The notes under the pieces are model-generated. The model ran no database searches and was not told the DNA's origin. It saw only the letters and a program-made list of their open reading frames with translations. Shown here piece after piece: positions 25,808 to 35,307 of a DNA stretch of 64,000 nucleotides. Within the stretch, counting starts at the first letter, position 1, and each line of letters begins with the position of its first letter. The DNA is from Sphingobacteriales bacterium (GTDB taxonomy: Bacteria; Bacteroidota; Bacteroidia; Chitinophagales; Chitinophagaceae), in contig JACRJO010000036.1 of NCBI GenBank assembly GCA_016219985.1, positions 1 through 64,000 of the forward strand. Direction: 5' to 3'. Both the position numbers and the translations under genes were made by a program.

Positions 25808-26581
25808 TCAATGTATGAGGATCTGCCTGAATTCAGCCGAATCCCCGTTAAATACGTTGAAGTCCACCGGGGATACGATCCCGTTTACCCGGCCCCGGTC
25901 GCTGTGCTGCCAGAAGATCCAGCCCCGGTTGATCCGGGGTTGCCCGGGCTGGTAATAATGAGCCACCCAAAGAGGATATTCGTCAAAGGCTTCTCCCAGG
26001 TACCGGTTATAAAAATCCACATTGGTATAAAGAACCGGCTTCACCCCATAATGCTCCTCCACAATATCCAGCCATTCCTTTGCTTCCAGTTTCAATTGTG
26101 CAACCGGCGTGCCATTCAGTTGTTCCAGGTCCAGCACCGGGGGAAAATCTCCGGATTCCAGGTCCACCTCCCGGATAAAATTAGCCGCCTGCTTCCCGCC
26201 ATCCCGGGAAGGAGTAAAGAAATGGTAAGCGCCCCGGAGTATTCCGGCCTCTTTTGATTTTTTCCAGTTCCGGCTGAACTGCGGATCGGTATACCCCGTT
26301 CCCTCGGTGGCTTTGATAAAAGCAAAGCCCAGCCGGATATCTTTCACGTTCATATTCTTCACCCCATCCCAGGAAATGAGGTGCTGGTATTTGGAAACAT
26401 CGATCCCGTGAATGGAATAGCCCCCGGGTATCGAAATCCCAAAAGCAGGGTAATGAGTGTACTTAGCTTTCCGGTATTCCCACCATTGCCAGCCCCTGTA
26501 GCCGGCTACCCCCAGCAATGCCAGCAGGACAAGACTGAGTGCACTGTTCCGGATCCTTTTTTTTTGCCTGGCAGATAACAT
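25808..26581 (-). CDS. Glycoside hydrolase family 25 lysozyme
   Basis: A 257-aa protein with an N-terminal anchor or uncleaved signal (SALSLVLLALLGVAGYRGW). The GH25 domain spans residues of about 55-250: HGIDVSKYQ at the first strand, FIKATEGTGYTDPQF, GAYHFF, the catalytic D-x-E in LDLEQLNG, and PLWVAHYYQPGQP. It cleaves the beta-1,4 link between N-acetylmuramic acid and N-acetylglucosamine. It probably works in the periplasm while tethered to the inner membrane. It leads a leftward group with two small membrane proteins. Confidence 0.92.
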   Translation of the reverse strand: MLSARQKKRIRNSALSLVLLALLGVAGYRGWQWWEYRKAKYTHYPAFGISIPGGYSIHGIDVSKYQHLISWDGVKNMNVKDIRLGFAFIKATEGTGYTDPQFSRNWKKSKEAGILRGAYHFFTPSRDGGKQAANFIREVDLESGDFPPVLDLEQLNGTPVAQLKLEAKEWLDIVEEHYGVKPVLYTNVDFYNRYLGEAFDEYPLWVAHYYQPGQPRINRGWIFWQHSDRGRVNGIVSPVDFNVFNGDSAEFRQILIH

Positions 26582-26791
26582 GGCCGCAAAAATAGACAGC
26601 CACGCATACCAAGTATGTTAATTTTATCCCTGTTTTTTTACTTCGCAAAAAATACAATCGCTTTCCCCATTACAGGGCTGTCCCGGCCGGTTCCCTTATT
26701 TGACGTTTCAATGGCCGGATCTGACGCTTCAACAGGTATTGACTTTTTCACTCCCCGATCCGGTTATTACTTGCATCAAAATCATTCAGCC

Positions 26792-27376
26792 ATGAAACAC
26801 TTATTCTTTTCCTTCTTTGTCCTGCTCGGGGTAATCGCCTCGGGCCAACGGACCGACCAACCCTGGCAACTGGACCTGGGAGCCGGCCTGCATTCCTTCT
26901 ATGCACCGGTGGAAAACCTGAAATGGAGTCGCCCGGAACTGGTCACTACGGCTTCTTTGAACAAATTGATGAGCCGTAAACAATTGTTCAGTGTGGGTTT
27001 GCAATTGGGCTACGCCCGGAACAATTACCAGGGTGATGCCCTGTTTGTCCAGTTGCTGGGACAAATCACGCCTGTCATTGCACAAAAACTGGAAATCGGC
27101 TTCGGCCTGGGGGCCGGCTATCGCCTGGCTCTCTATCCATCCCCCGCGCAGAAATGGGATGGCGCCAACTGGATAAAGGGCCATTCTTTTAAAGGAGTGA
27201 TCCAGGTCCCGCTGCAATTCAGCCTCGGGTATCGCTCCCTGCGCTTCCAGTCGCTTGAATTCAGGCCCTACGCGGCCTGGCAACTGCAGGGATTGTTCCG
27301 CTATAGCCCGGATCTCTCGCCCCTGCCCGTATCCGCCTTCCTGATGGGAATGAAAATTCATAATTATAAAAAGTAA
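26792..27376 (+). CDS. Exported barrel-like protein, unknown function
   Basis: A 194-aa protein; the ATG at 26792 gives a signal peptide (FVLLGVIASGQR). The mature chain has alternating hydrophobic and polar residues with aromatic belts (LFSVGLQLGYARNN, IGFGLGAGYRLALYPS, QVPLQFSLGYRSL), typical of a small outer-membrane beta-barrel. It is four bases from the serine hydrolase gene and begins a four-gene unit that ends with a two-component system. Confidence 0.65.
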   Translation: MKHLFFSFFVLLGVIASGQRTDQPWQLDLGAGLHSFYAPVENLKWSRPELVTTASLNKLMSRKQLFSVGLQLGYARNNYQGDALFVQLLGQITPVIAQKLEIGFGLGAGYRLALYPSPAQKWDGANWIKGHSFKGVIQVPLQFSLGYRSLRFQSLEFRPYAAWQLQGLFRYSPDLSPLPVSAFLMGMKIHNYKK

Positions 27377-27380
27377 AGCC

Positions 27381-28574
27381 ATGAAAAAACACCTTGTCTT
27401 AATCGCAGTTTATGTCTCCCTGTTCCTGGCCGCCTGCCAGAAAAACCTTTTCGATCAGCCCCAGCAGGACGCGCCGGGAAACGTGCAGGTCAATCCCAAT
27501 CACCCGATGAAGGATTCCCTTCAGTATATCATCAATAAATATGTGGCAGCGGGGCTCCCCGGTGTGCAGGTGGCCGTTAGAAATAACGACGGGTTTTATA
27601 TCGCCAGTAGCGGCTATGCCAAACTGGAAACCCGCACAGCTTTCAAGACGGGTACTCCTTCCTGGCTTTTCAGTATTACCAAAGTGTACACCGCCGCAAT
27701 GGTACTGAAAATGAAAGAAAGAGGATTGATCAGCCTGGACCGAAAACTCACGGATTATCCTGTACCGGATATTGAAGCGAATATCAGCCGGGCCGGAGAG
27801 ATCAGTATCCGTATGCTCCTGAATCATTCTTCCGGGATTGCCGACCTGGCCGAACTGCCGGAGTTTATGGTGGGCCAGCTGAACGACCCGCTGCACCAGC
27901 CTTCAGTAAAAAAAAGAATGGAGATGCTGAAAGGGAAACCGCTTCTCTTTGAACCCGGTACTGATTTTTCCTATTCCAATTCAAACTACCTGGTTCTTCA
28001 GTTGCTCCTGGAAAAAATAACCGGCCGGGATTACCAGTCCCTGCTGAATACGGAGATTATCACCCCTTTGGGACTGCAGCATACCTGGTACAATCCTTCG
28101 GAACAGCAAACCATACAATATGGCTTTCCCAATTACTACTTTGACCGTTTTGCCAATGAGCAACTGGAGAATGTGAGCCGCTGGAATACGGCCCTGGCCA
28201 ATGCGAGCAACGGGTACGGTGGAATTGCAGCCGATGCCGCGGATGTGACTTCCTTTTTCAGCGCCCTGCTGAACGGGCAGGTTGTTTCCACCGCCTCCCT
28301 GGCCGAAATGAAAACCTGGATCACAGGCGCCCAATCCACACAACCGGATTACGGCCTGGGACTGGAGTATTCCCAGTACCTGGAGGGTTCAACCCCGCAG
28401 TTCGGTCATGAAGGGGACGGGATCGGTTGCAGTACCCAGGTATTTTATGTGCCGGATAATAACAGTATTTTGTACATCAATAGTAATACGGGCAGAAAAC
28501 TGTTTGGCCCCTACCTGTTCAAAATTACCGATATGAAGAATGAGCTTTGCCGGTACGTGGCGCGCTGGAGATAG
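27381..28574 (+). CDS. Lipoprotein serine hydrolase of the beta-lactamase / DD-peptidase fold
   Basis: A 397-aa protein with a lipobox (LFLAAC at residues 15-20). The active-site triad of class C beta-lactamase-like enzymes is present: SITK (SxxK), YSNSNY (YxN) and HEGDGIG (HxG in place of KTG). VQVAVRNNDGFYIASSGYAK and LLNHSSGIADL fit the D-alanyl-D-alanine carboxypeptidase / esterase group (COG1680). Lipidation places it on an envelope membrane facing the periplasm or the surface. The substrate is not readable: peptidoglycan peptides, D-amino-acid peptides or esters are all possible. Confidence 0.88.
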   Translation: MKKHLVLIAVYVSLFLAACQKNLFDQPQQDAPGNVQVNPNHPMKDSLQYIINKYVAAGLPGVQVAVRNNDGFYIASSGYAKLETRTAFKTGTPSWLFSITKVYTAAMVLKMKERGLISLDRKLTDYPVPDIEANISRAGEISIRMLLNHSSGIADLAELPEFMVGQLNDPLHQPSVKKRMEMLKGKPLLFEPGTDFSYSNSNYLVLQLLLEKITGRDYQSLLNTEIITPLGLQHTWYNPSEQQTIQYGFPNYYFDRFANEQLENVSRWNTALANASNGYGGIAADAADVTSFFSALLNGQVVSTASLAEMKTWITGAQSTQPDYGLGLEYSQYLEGSTPQFGHEGDGIGCSTQVFYVPDNNSILYINSNTGRKLFGPYLFKITDMKNELCRYVARWR

Positions 28575-28631
28575 TGATCCGGCAGGTATCCGTAACAGTT
28601 ATATTTACCCGGAAACACAAATACCCCGGTA

Positions 28632-29657
28632 TTGAAAAAGTTAAACGATAAATGGTTCCGTATTATCGGCATCCCGCTCATCGCGCTGATGGGGCACCTC
28701 GTGTTCTACAACCGGAATGACGAGGGCGATGAACGGTTCGGGTTCTGGGGGATCTACCTGATCTCGCTGGCAGAGACCATGTTGCTCTGGGAGATCAACC
28801 GGCTGCTCTTCCTGTATTTCCGGAACCGGTTTCCTTCCATCGGTGATACCCGGAAAAGGATAACCGGGTTATTGCTCACCTGTACCCCGGTTACCCTGCT
28901 CGTCAGAACTGTTAATATCTGGGTATATGACAAAACGCTTTTGTGGGGCTACCGTTTTCCCCTCGAAGGGTATCTCCACAGCGTTTTTGTAGCCCTGTTA
29001 TTTGTGTTAATTGTCGGGGCTATCTATGAAGCGCTTTACTATTTCAGCAGGTGGAACCGGGCTTTTATTGAAACCGAACGACTGAAGAAAGAGAACCTGC
29101 AAACCCAGTTTGATTCCCTGAAGGCGCAGATCAATCCGCATTTTTTGTTCAACAATTTAAGTACCCTGGCCTCCCTGATCACAGAAGACCAGCGTACGGC
29201 AGTTCAATTTGTGGAGGAGCTCGCCGATGTGTACCGTTACCTCCTGCAGGCCAATGAAAAAACACTGGTTCCTGTACAGGCGGAAATCAATTTTGCGGAG
29301 GCTTATTACCATTTACTGAAGCGGCGGTTTGAAAACAGGATCAACCTGACCGTTGCTGTAAACGAAAAGGAAAAAGACGGGCTCCTGCCGCCCTTAACGC
29401 TGCAGCTGCTGCTTGAGAATGCGGTAAAACATAATGCCATCCTGGAGGAATCCCCGCTGGAAATAAAAATATACACCGAGCCCGGCTACCTGGTCGTGGA
29501 AAACAGCCTGCACGAAAAATCATCGGCTGTCCGCTCCACCGGCATGGGATTAAACAATATTTCCTCGAAATACAAAATACTGCGGCAGCCGGATGTCCTG
29601 ATTATCCGGACGGCAACGCATTTTATTGTCAAAGTTCCCCTGATTAAACCGACTTAA
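28632..29657 (+). CDS. LytS-type sensor histidine kinase
   Basis: A 341-aa protein. TTG is the most likely start: the first in-frame ATG would remove half of the first membrane helix. Four hydrophobic helices occupy residues of about 10-140, then a short coiled linker. The His_kinase domain is LKAQINPHFLFNNLSTL with the phospho-acceptor histidine in NPHF; the ATPase has LTLQLLLENAVKHNAI (N box) and TGMGLNNISSKY (G box). There is no separate sensor domain, so the membrane part probably senses the signal. One base separates it from its response regulator. Confidence 0.92.
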   Translation: MKKLNDKWFRIIGIPLIALMGHLVFYNRNDEGDERFGFWGIYLISLAETMLLWEINRLLFLYFRNRFPSIGDTRKRITGLLLTCTPVTLLVRTVNIWVYDKTLLWGYRFPLEGYLHSVFVALLFVLIVGAIYEALYYFSRWNRAFIETERLKKENLQTQFDSLKAQINPHFLFNNLSTLASLITEDQRTAVQFVEELADVYRYLLQANEKTLVPVQAEINFAEAYYHLLKRRFENRINLTVAVNEKEKDGLLPPLTLQLLLENAVKHNAILEESPLEIKIYTEPGYLVVENSLHEKSSAVRSTGMGLNNISSKYKILRQPDVLIIRTATHFIVKVPLIKPT

Positions 29658-29658
29658 T

Positions 29659-30423
29659 ATGGATGTTCTGATCATAGAAGACGAGGGGCTGCTGGCCCGC
29701 CGGCTGCAGGGATTACTCGAAGAGACAGATCCCCGCATACAAATTGCGGGTATCACCCATAGTATAAAAGACACCCTGACCTGGCTGGCCCGGCATGAAG
29801 AGCCCGATTTACTATTCATGGATATTGAACTGGCCGACGGGCCTTGCTTTGACATATTTGAGCATGCCGATATCCGGGTGCCTGTTATTTTTACCACGGC
29901 CTATGATGAATATACCCTGCAGGCCTTTAAAGTAAACAGTGTTGATTACCTGCTGAAGCCCATCAAAAAAGAAGAATTAAAAAAAGCCTGGGAGAAATTC
30001 CTGGCCGTTCACTACCAAAAGGGCAATACCGGCTTCCCCGAACAAATACAACAGCTGTTGAAGTCGGTCCGGCCGGTAATAAAGAACCGGAGCCGGTTTC
30101 TTGTAAAAAAAGGGCAAAAGCTGATACCGGTGGAGGTGAAAGACATTGCTTATTTTACGATCCGTAACGGGGTCTCCTTTCTTCATTGCCGGGATAAGCA
30201 AAAATTCACGATTGACTATACGCTGGATGAGGTGGAAGAAATGCTCGATACCACGGATTTTTTCCGGGCCAACCGCCAGTTCATTCTCTCGCACAGTATT
30301 GTACTATCTGCCCAGCCCTGGTTCAACTCCAAACTAAAAATTGAGATCAGCCTGCCTGCAGATGAAGACATTATTGTAAGCCGGGAGCGGGCCGCTGCTT
30401 TTAAGGAATGGCTGGGGGCATAA
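29659..30423 (+). CDS. LytTR-family response regulator
   Basis: A 254-aa protein. The receiver domain (residues 1-120) has the acidic pair in IIEDEG, phospho-acceptor Asp55 in LLFMDIE, the threonine of FTTAYDEY and the lysine of YLLKPIK. The LytTR DNA-binding domain (residues of about 150-254) begins RFLVKKGQKLIPVEVKDIAY and ends with FFRANRQFILSHS. It should bind direct repeats upstream of its targets, perhaps including the barrel and hydrolase genes before it. Confidence 0.94.
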   Translation: MDVLIIEDEGLLARRLQGLLEETDPRIQIAGITHSIKDTLTWLARHEEPDLLFMDIELADGPCFDIFEHADIRVPVIFTTAYDEYTLQAFKVNSVDYLLKPIKKEELKKAWEKFLAVHYQKGNTGFPEQIQQLLKSVRPVIKNRSRFLVKKGQKLIPVEVKDIAYFTIRNGVSFLHCRDKQKFTIDYTLDEVEEMLDTTDFFRANRQFILSHSIVLSAQPWFNSKLKIEISLPADEDIIVSRERAAAFKEWLGA

Positions 30424-30429
30424 GTATCT

Positions 30430-32802
30430 TTATTCCGGTTCTACAATCCGCAGTTTTGCATAGTTCAGCATGATCTTCTTCTCCCCATTTTTTTCAAACT
30501 TCACTGTGGCAATGGGATTGTGCGCCGCTCCTTCCATTTTGATCACTTCACCAAACCCGAACTTCTGGTGCTCCACTTTTTGCCCGGCCTGCAGGTTGGA
30601 CGTATCGCTGGCTGCAAAATCCGCAGAAGGCGTATGTTCCACCACTTTGGGCGCTGTGGTCTTAGGCGCCAGGTAAGAAGGGGTGGCAGAGGATTTCTTT
30701 TCCGGTGCCGGACCATAACGTTTCTCGGCTTCTTTTACATCACTGTATTTACTGTCATCGCCCCAGCCCTTCATGCGGTTGAAGGCAGAACCTCCCCCCC
30801 ATTTATTCTGTAGTTGGTTTTTGGAGCCGCCACCGGCAAAACTCCGGTCCAGGTAATCCTCCGGGATCTCTTCAATAAACCGGCTGGGCTCGTTCTGCAC
30901 CAATTGCCCAAACCGGTAACGGGTATTGGCATAGGTAATCCAGAGCCGTTGCTTGGCCCGGGTAACCACCACGTAAAACAAGCGCCGCTCCTCTTCCAGC
31001 TCTTCCCGGGTATTGATGGCCATGGCATTGGGGAACAGCATTTCTTCCAGTCCCGCAGCAAACACACAGCTAAACTCCAGCCCCTTTGCCGCGTGTATCG
31101 TCATCAGTTTCACCGTATCTGCGTCCGGATCCTTTTCATCCGCGTCCGTAAGCAGGGTGATCTGCTGCAGGTAAGAGGCGAGACTTTTATCCACCAGCTC
31201 CCCGTCCTCGTTATCCGGGCTCTCGGTCCATTCCTTAACAGAGTTCAGCAATTCCTGGATATTCTCATAGCGCTGCACGCCCTCGGTACTCTTATCGTTG
31301 AACAGTTCTTTTACCAGGTTGGTCTGTTTGCCCACATGAAAGGCCACTTCATAGGCATTCTGTTTGGTCAGCATGCTGGCAAAACTTTTTATCATGATCA
31401 CAAATTCATCCAGGGCGGATAAAGTGCCGGCCCTGAATCCGTATTGTGCCGCATTTTCCAGTACCTGCCACATACTCAGGTTGTTGGTATTGGCAGCCAG
31501 TAAAAGCCGGTCGATCGTGGTCTTGCCAATCCCCCTTGCCGGGTAATTGATGATCCGCTTGATCGCTTCCTCGTCACTGGGGTTTACGATCACCCGCAGG
31601 TAGGCCACCAGGTCCTTGATCTCCTTGCGCTGGTAAAAACTGATACCGCCGTAAATGGTATAGGGAATCCCCATCCGCCGCAGCGATTCCTCAAAGGCAC
31701 GGCTCTGGGCATTGGTCCGGTAGAGAATGGCAAAGTCCTTATTGCTGTAATGGTTGCGGAGTTTTTGTTCCTGGATACTGTCGGCCACAAATTTTCCCTC
31801 GTCATTATCCGTCATCGTCCGTACCAGTTTGATCTTCTCCCCCTCGGCGTTATCGGTAAACAGCACTTTCTCGATCTGCCCCTTGTTATTCTTAATCACT
31901 TCATTGGCCACATGCAGGATACTCTTGGTGCTGCGGTAGTTCTGTTCCAGTTTCACGATCTTCACTTCATCATAGTCTTTCTGAAACTGCAGGATGTTTT
32001 CGATCGTGGCGCCGCGGAACGAATAGATGCTCTGGGCATCATCCCCCACCACGCAGACATTTTCGTGCATGGCCCCGAGTAATTTGATGATCTCGTACTG
32101 GGCCGGGTTGGTATCCTGGTACTCATCAATCAGGATATATTTGAACTTATGCTGGTATTTGGATAAGCTCTCGGGTACCTGCTTCAGCAACTCATAAAAC
32201 TTCAGTAAGAGGTCATCAAAATCCATGGCCCCGTTCTTAAAGCAGCGTTTTACATAGGCATCATAGATCTGGCCGATGGCAGGGCGGTTGGCCCGCATAT
32301 CTTCCTGCTGGAGGCCATAATCATTCCGGTATTCGGCCGGTCCCACCAGGGCGTTCTTGGCGGCGGAGATCCGGTTGTACACCAGGTTGGGTTTGTAATG
32401 CTTGTCATCCAGATTCATTTCGTTGATGACGGCCTTCACCACGCTCTTCGCGTCGTCGGTATCATAGATGGTGAAGTGACGGGGATAACCGATCTTTTCC
32501 GCTTCAAAACGGAGGATGCGGGCAAATACGGAGTGAAATGTGCCGATATAGAGGTTCCGGGCCTCGCCGTCTCCCAGGATCCTTTCCACCCGTTCCTTCA
32601 TTTCTTTGGCGGCCTTGTTGGTAAAGGTCAGCGCCAGTATATTGAATGCATCCACACGATGGGCGGCCATCAGGTGGATGATCCTGGTCGTCAGTACCTT
32701 GGTTTTCCCGCTGCCCGCCCCGGCCACGATCATGATCGGCCCGTCCTTATGCAACACTGCTTCCCGCTGCCTTTCATTCAGGCCACTTAAATAATCCATC
32801 AT
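30430..32802 (-). CDS. uvrD: UvrD/PcrA-type DNA helicase
   Basis: A 790-aa superfamily 1A helicase. NERQREAVLHKDGPIMIVAG leads into Walker A GAGSGKTKVL; LIDEYQDTNPAQ is motif II, VGDDAQSIYSFRGA motif III, LEQNYRSTKSIL motif IV, and VKLMTIHAAKGLEF motif V. It unwinds 3'-5' in excision repair and removes RecA filaments. The C-terminal end (KVEHQKFGFGEVIKMEG) is the Tudor-like PcrA tail that contacts RNA polymerase or UvrB. Convergent with the LytTR gene, six bases apart. Confidence 0.95.
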   Translation of the reverse strand: MMDYLSGLNERQREAVLHKDGPIMIVAGAGSGKTKVLTTRIIHLMAAHRVDAFNILALTFTNKAAKEMKERVERILGDGEARNLYIGTFHSVFARILRFEAEKIGYPRHFTIYDTDDAKSVVKAVINEMNLDDKHYKPNLVYNRISAAKNALVGPAEYRNDYGLQQEDMRANRPAIGQIYDAYVKRCFKNGAMDFDDLLLKFYELLKQVPESLSKYQHKFKYILIDEYQDTNPAQYEIIKLLGAMHENVCVVGDDAQSIYSFRGATIENILQFQKDYDEVKIVKLEQNYRSTKSILHVANEVIKNNKGQIEKVLFTDNAEGEKIKLVRTMTDNDEGKFVADSIQEQKLRNHYSNKDFAILYRTNAQSRAFEESLRRMGIPYTIYGGISFYQRKEIKDLVAYLRVIVNPSDEEAIKRIINYPARGIGKTTIDRLLLAANTNNLSMWQVLENAAQYGFRAGTLSALDEFVIMIKSFASMLTKQNAYEVAFHVGKQTNLVKELFNDKSTEGVQRYENIQELLNSVKEWTESPDNEDGELVDKSLASYLQQITLLTDADEKDPDADTVKLMTIHAAKGLEFSCVFAAGLEEMLFPNAMAINTREELEEERRLFYVVVTRAKQRLWITYANTRYRFGQLVQNEPSRFIEEIPEDYLDRSFAGGGSKNQLQNKWGGGSAFNRMKGWGDDSKYSDVKEAEKRYGPAPEKKSSATPSYLAPKTTAPKVVEHTPSADFAASDTSNLQAGQKVEHQKFGFGEVIKMEGAAHNPIATVKFEKNGEKKIMLNYAKLRIVEPE

Positions 32803-32864
32803 GGCCGCAAATTACGTGGATTGAATGAGAGGCAGAAAAAGGAGGGCCGCTGTTGATAATTATT

Positions 32865-33395
32865 TTAGCGTATTGTAAATACCTGCTGCAATACCGTGTC
32901 TTTTCCCGCATAAGGGCGGTCATCAACCGGGTCTGTCCCCGTTTCGATTCCATATACCTGGTAGGTTCCCGGGGCAAGCTGGCGGACCACGGCCCTGACT
33001 GTTGAACTGCAATGGCATTTGCACCCGGGCCGGTGCCAGTATTCCGTAACCGTGAGGATGTTTTTATTCCGCTGAATACTGAGTTTTACCTCCCGGCAAC
33101 ATAGATGGGTGACATATCTTGTATAAACCATCGAGTCCCCGTCCGCTTTTATACCATCTGAACCCGGCGAAGGCAGGTCCGGGTAATCGGTATCCGCTCC
33201 TGATCCAGGGAATTTCCCGGCAGCCCTCAGCGCTTTTTCTGCACAACCCTTCACTTCCCAGCCGGACCGGAGGGATGTGTCTGCCGCAACCGGTGGCTTA
33301 ATGGTCTGCCCCGCTTGCTGCGGGGACTGCTGGTGATTGCAGGAGAAAATAAATAAGCCGGTAAAGAAACTGGCAAAAACAAATCCTGTTCTCAT
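32865..33395 (-). CDS. Lipoprotein of unknown function, cysteine-rich
   Basis: A 176-aa protein with a lipoprotein signal ending FIFSC (Cys20). The mature part has a cysteine-rich centre (HLCCREV and GCKCHCSS) and an end strand VLQQVFTIR. I recognise no family. The CxCHC stretch could bind a metal but resembles no known site. It starts nine bases after the stop of the 488-aa gene upstream and is surely cotranscribed with it. Confidence 0.65.
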   Translation of the reverse strand: MRTGFVFASFFTGLFIFSCNHQQSPQQAGQTIKPPVAADTSLRSGWEVKGCAEKALRAAGKFPGSGADTDYPDLPSPGSDGIKADGDSMVYTRYVTHLCCREVKLSIQRNKNILTVTEYWHRPGCKCHCSSTVRAVVRQLAPGTYQVYGIETGTDPVDDRPYAGKDTVLQQVFTIR

Positions 33396-33404
33396 GGCCC
33401 TTAT

Positions 33405-34871
33405 TTAGTCTTTTAAATTGAGGTTACCCGGATTGAAGGTCAGTGCGAAGAAATAACCGAGGCGGTAAACGGTTGAATAGTCATTACTGCCCAATGATGA
33501 AAAGCTGACCTTATCCCCCGTTTTCCAGCCGGATAATTTTTTTACCTGTGTGCCCGCCAGGCCCGCTGAAATGCAAACGGGGTCATTTTTTCCCAGATAA
33601 GTGCTGAGCCCGATCATGATATTCAGTTTTGAATTATCCCCGCCCACCGGTACCCCGGCGCCAAAGGTTCCGCCCCAGCGGAAGCCCCTGTCACGGGGCG
33701 CATAAAAATGGAGATAGGTAACCACCACCGGCTGAAACTGGTCGGCTGTTTCCCGGGCAATCAGGCTATCCGGTGTAACGTAATAATGCCAGCGGTTTTC
33801 TGCGTAGGACACAAAACTAAAACCGAATGTGTTCCGGAAACGAAGCGGCTCTTTTTTAAAAATAGGGACCAGCCGTTTGATTGTATCCCGCTGTCCCATG
33901 TTCAGGGCATCGGCCGTTACAGAATCGATCAGCGGGATGAAATCAATTTCGGCCATAATGGTCTTCCGGCTGATATCCAGTGTTGTCAGTTGCGTGTAAT
34001 GGTCATTCTGTATCTGCCGGAATAATTCAGCAATGCGGTTCACCACTGCGTCCGGGCCCTTTGCTGTTACGGTATTCACATTCACCCGTTCCGTGCGGCC
34101 CTGCGCTTCTTTTATCAGCGAATCCGCCACCGGCGATTCAATATCCAGGTTACTAAAGGAACTATAGGTTTGAAACAGGGCCGTGAATTTATTCCGGACA
34201 GCCGTTACAGCGGATTTCAGGTTATCCGCATTATTATTTAACAGGATCACCGAAGGGTTCTCGCCGGCTCCCGGGAAAACCGTTTCTGTTTTTTCTTTGG
34301 CCGCCCGCTTCACCTGCGCGGCCGGCTCCTGCATGCTGTACCGCAGCCCGGCCAGGTCCTTCCAGAGCGCCTGGCAGTTTTGTTCAAACAATACGGCATT
34401 CCTCCATTGACTGATGGCTGCCGTGAATTCATTATACCGGCTGGCAAAAGCCAGTTTAGCCGCTTTCTGCTGACTGGTTTCCGCTTCCAGGTCAACCATT
34501 TTGTTATCGTTCTCCTGTTTCTTAAAAATATCTGCCGCGTTCATCAGTTGCGGGTCGATAACGGCCAGGCCGTTCACCAGGTTCTGGGCCGGATTGGATC
34601 CCAGGCCCGGAATGATAATGGCTTCGGGCGTTTCTTCCCGGTTGATATATGTTACCCGGCGCTGGTAACTGTTCGCCGCATTGATCAGTTGCAGGTTGAC
34701 CCGGTTTGTTTTGGAAATGGGAAGTACGGATACGGTAACCGTATCGCCGGGCTTCCGGATTTTAAAATAGCTGACATGCTCCCCGGCAATATCGTAACGG
34801 ATGAGGTGTTGCTGAGCCGGCAAGGTAAAATTGCACAAAACCAGCCCCAGGACCACCCAACAGGCTTTCAT
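33405..34871 (-). CDS. Large exported protein of unknown function
   Basis: A 488-aa protein starting at the ATG at 34871, which gives a signal peptide (LGLVLCNFTLPAQQ). The middle (residues of about 120-330) is helical with long charged stretches, while the last 150 residues look beta-rich with aromatic ends (GFRWGGTFGAGVPVGG, LNIMIGLSTYLGK), which could be strands of an outer-membrane barrel. No family recognised. Together with the lipoprotein behind it, it may form an envelope pair. Confidence 0.65.
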   Translation of the reverse strand: MKACWVVLGLVLCNFTLPAQQHLIRYDIAGEHVSYFKIRKPGDTVTVSVLPISKTNRVNLQLINAANSYQRRVTYINREETPEAIIIPGLGSNPAQNLVNGLAVIDPQLMNAADIFKKQENDNKMVDLEAETSQQKAAKLAFASRYNEFTAAISQWRNAVLFEQNCQALWKDLAGLRYSMQEPAAQVKRAAKEKTETVFPGAGENPSVILLNNNADNLKSAVTAVRNKFTALFQTYSSFSNLDIESPVADSLIKEAQGRTERVNVNTVTAKGPDAVVNRIAELFRQIQNDHYTQLTTLDISRKTIMAEIDFIPLIDSVTADALNMGQRDTIKRLVPIFKKEPLRFRNTFGFSFVSYAENRWHYYVTPDSLIARETADQFQPVVVTYLHFYAPRDRGFRWGGTFGAGVPVGGDNSKLNIMIGLSTYLGKNDPVCISAGLAGTQVKKLSGWKTGDKVSFSSLGSNDYSTVYRLGYFFALTFNPGNLNLKD

Positions 34872-35013
34872 AACAGGATTATTTGGTGGAAAAAACAAGT
34901 TACCCGCATAAACGGGAAGCCGGAATGACCTGTATCATCGCTATCACTGCTTTTACTCATTGAAAAAAGCTCCCTTGCCCTCCTACCTTACCACCCGCAT
35001 TAACTTGTATTGT

Positions 35014-35253
35014 ATGATTTTGCTGCATTCCCTGTTCAGTGGGATGGAAGGGTCTGTCCTGTTGATTTCCCTTATCATCATCATTATCTGGTCCATCGCC
35101 CTGGTGGCCATCGCCAACGGGGTCTTTAAGGATAACACTACCAAGATTTGCTGGTTTTTTATTGTGCTCGTCCTGAACTTACTGGGCATCCTGCTCTTTG
35201 TTTTCTGGGGCCGGAAGGAAATTCAATACGAACCGGGAAAAAAAGAGGAATGA
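35014..35253 (+). CDS. PLDc_N-type small membrane protein
   Basis: A 79-aa protein starting at the ATG at 35014; TAACTTG lies six bases before it. Two helices, VLLISLIIIIIWSIALVAIA and ICWFFIVLVLNLLGILLFVF, with DNTTK between and WGRKE after the second, match the phospholipase D N-terminal (PLDc_N) domain, which also occurs alone. The role of free-standing copies is unknown; it has been linked to immunity proteins and to membrane assembly. Confidence 0.78.
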   Translation: MILLHSLFSGMEGSVLLISLIIIIIWSIALVAIANGVFKDNTTKICWFFIVLVLNLLGILLFVFWGRKEIQYEPGKKEE

Positions 35254-35307
35254 TCCCTAACCCCGGTACCAGCTAATCATCGGGATTTTCGTTTAAAACC
35301 ACGGCTT

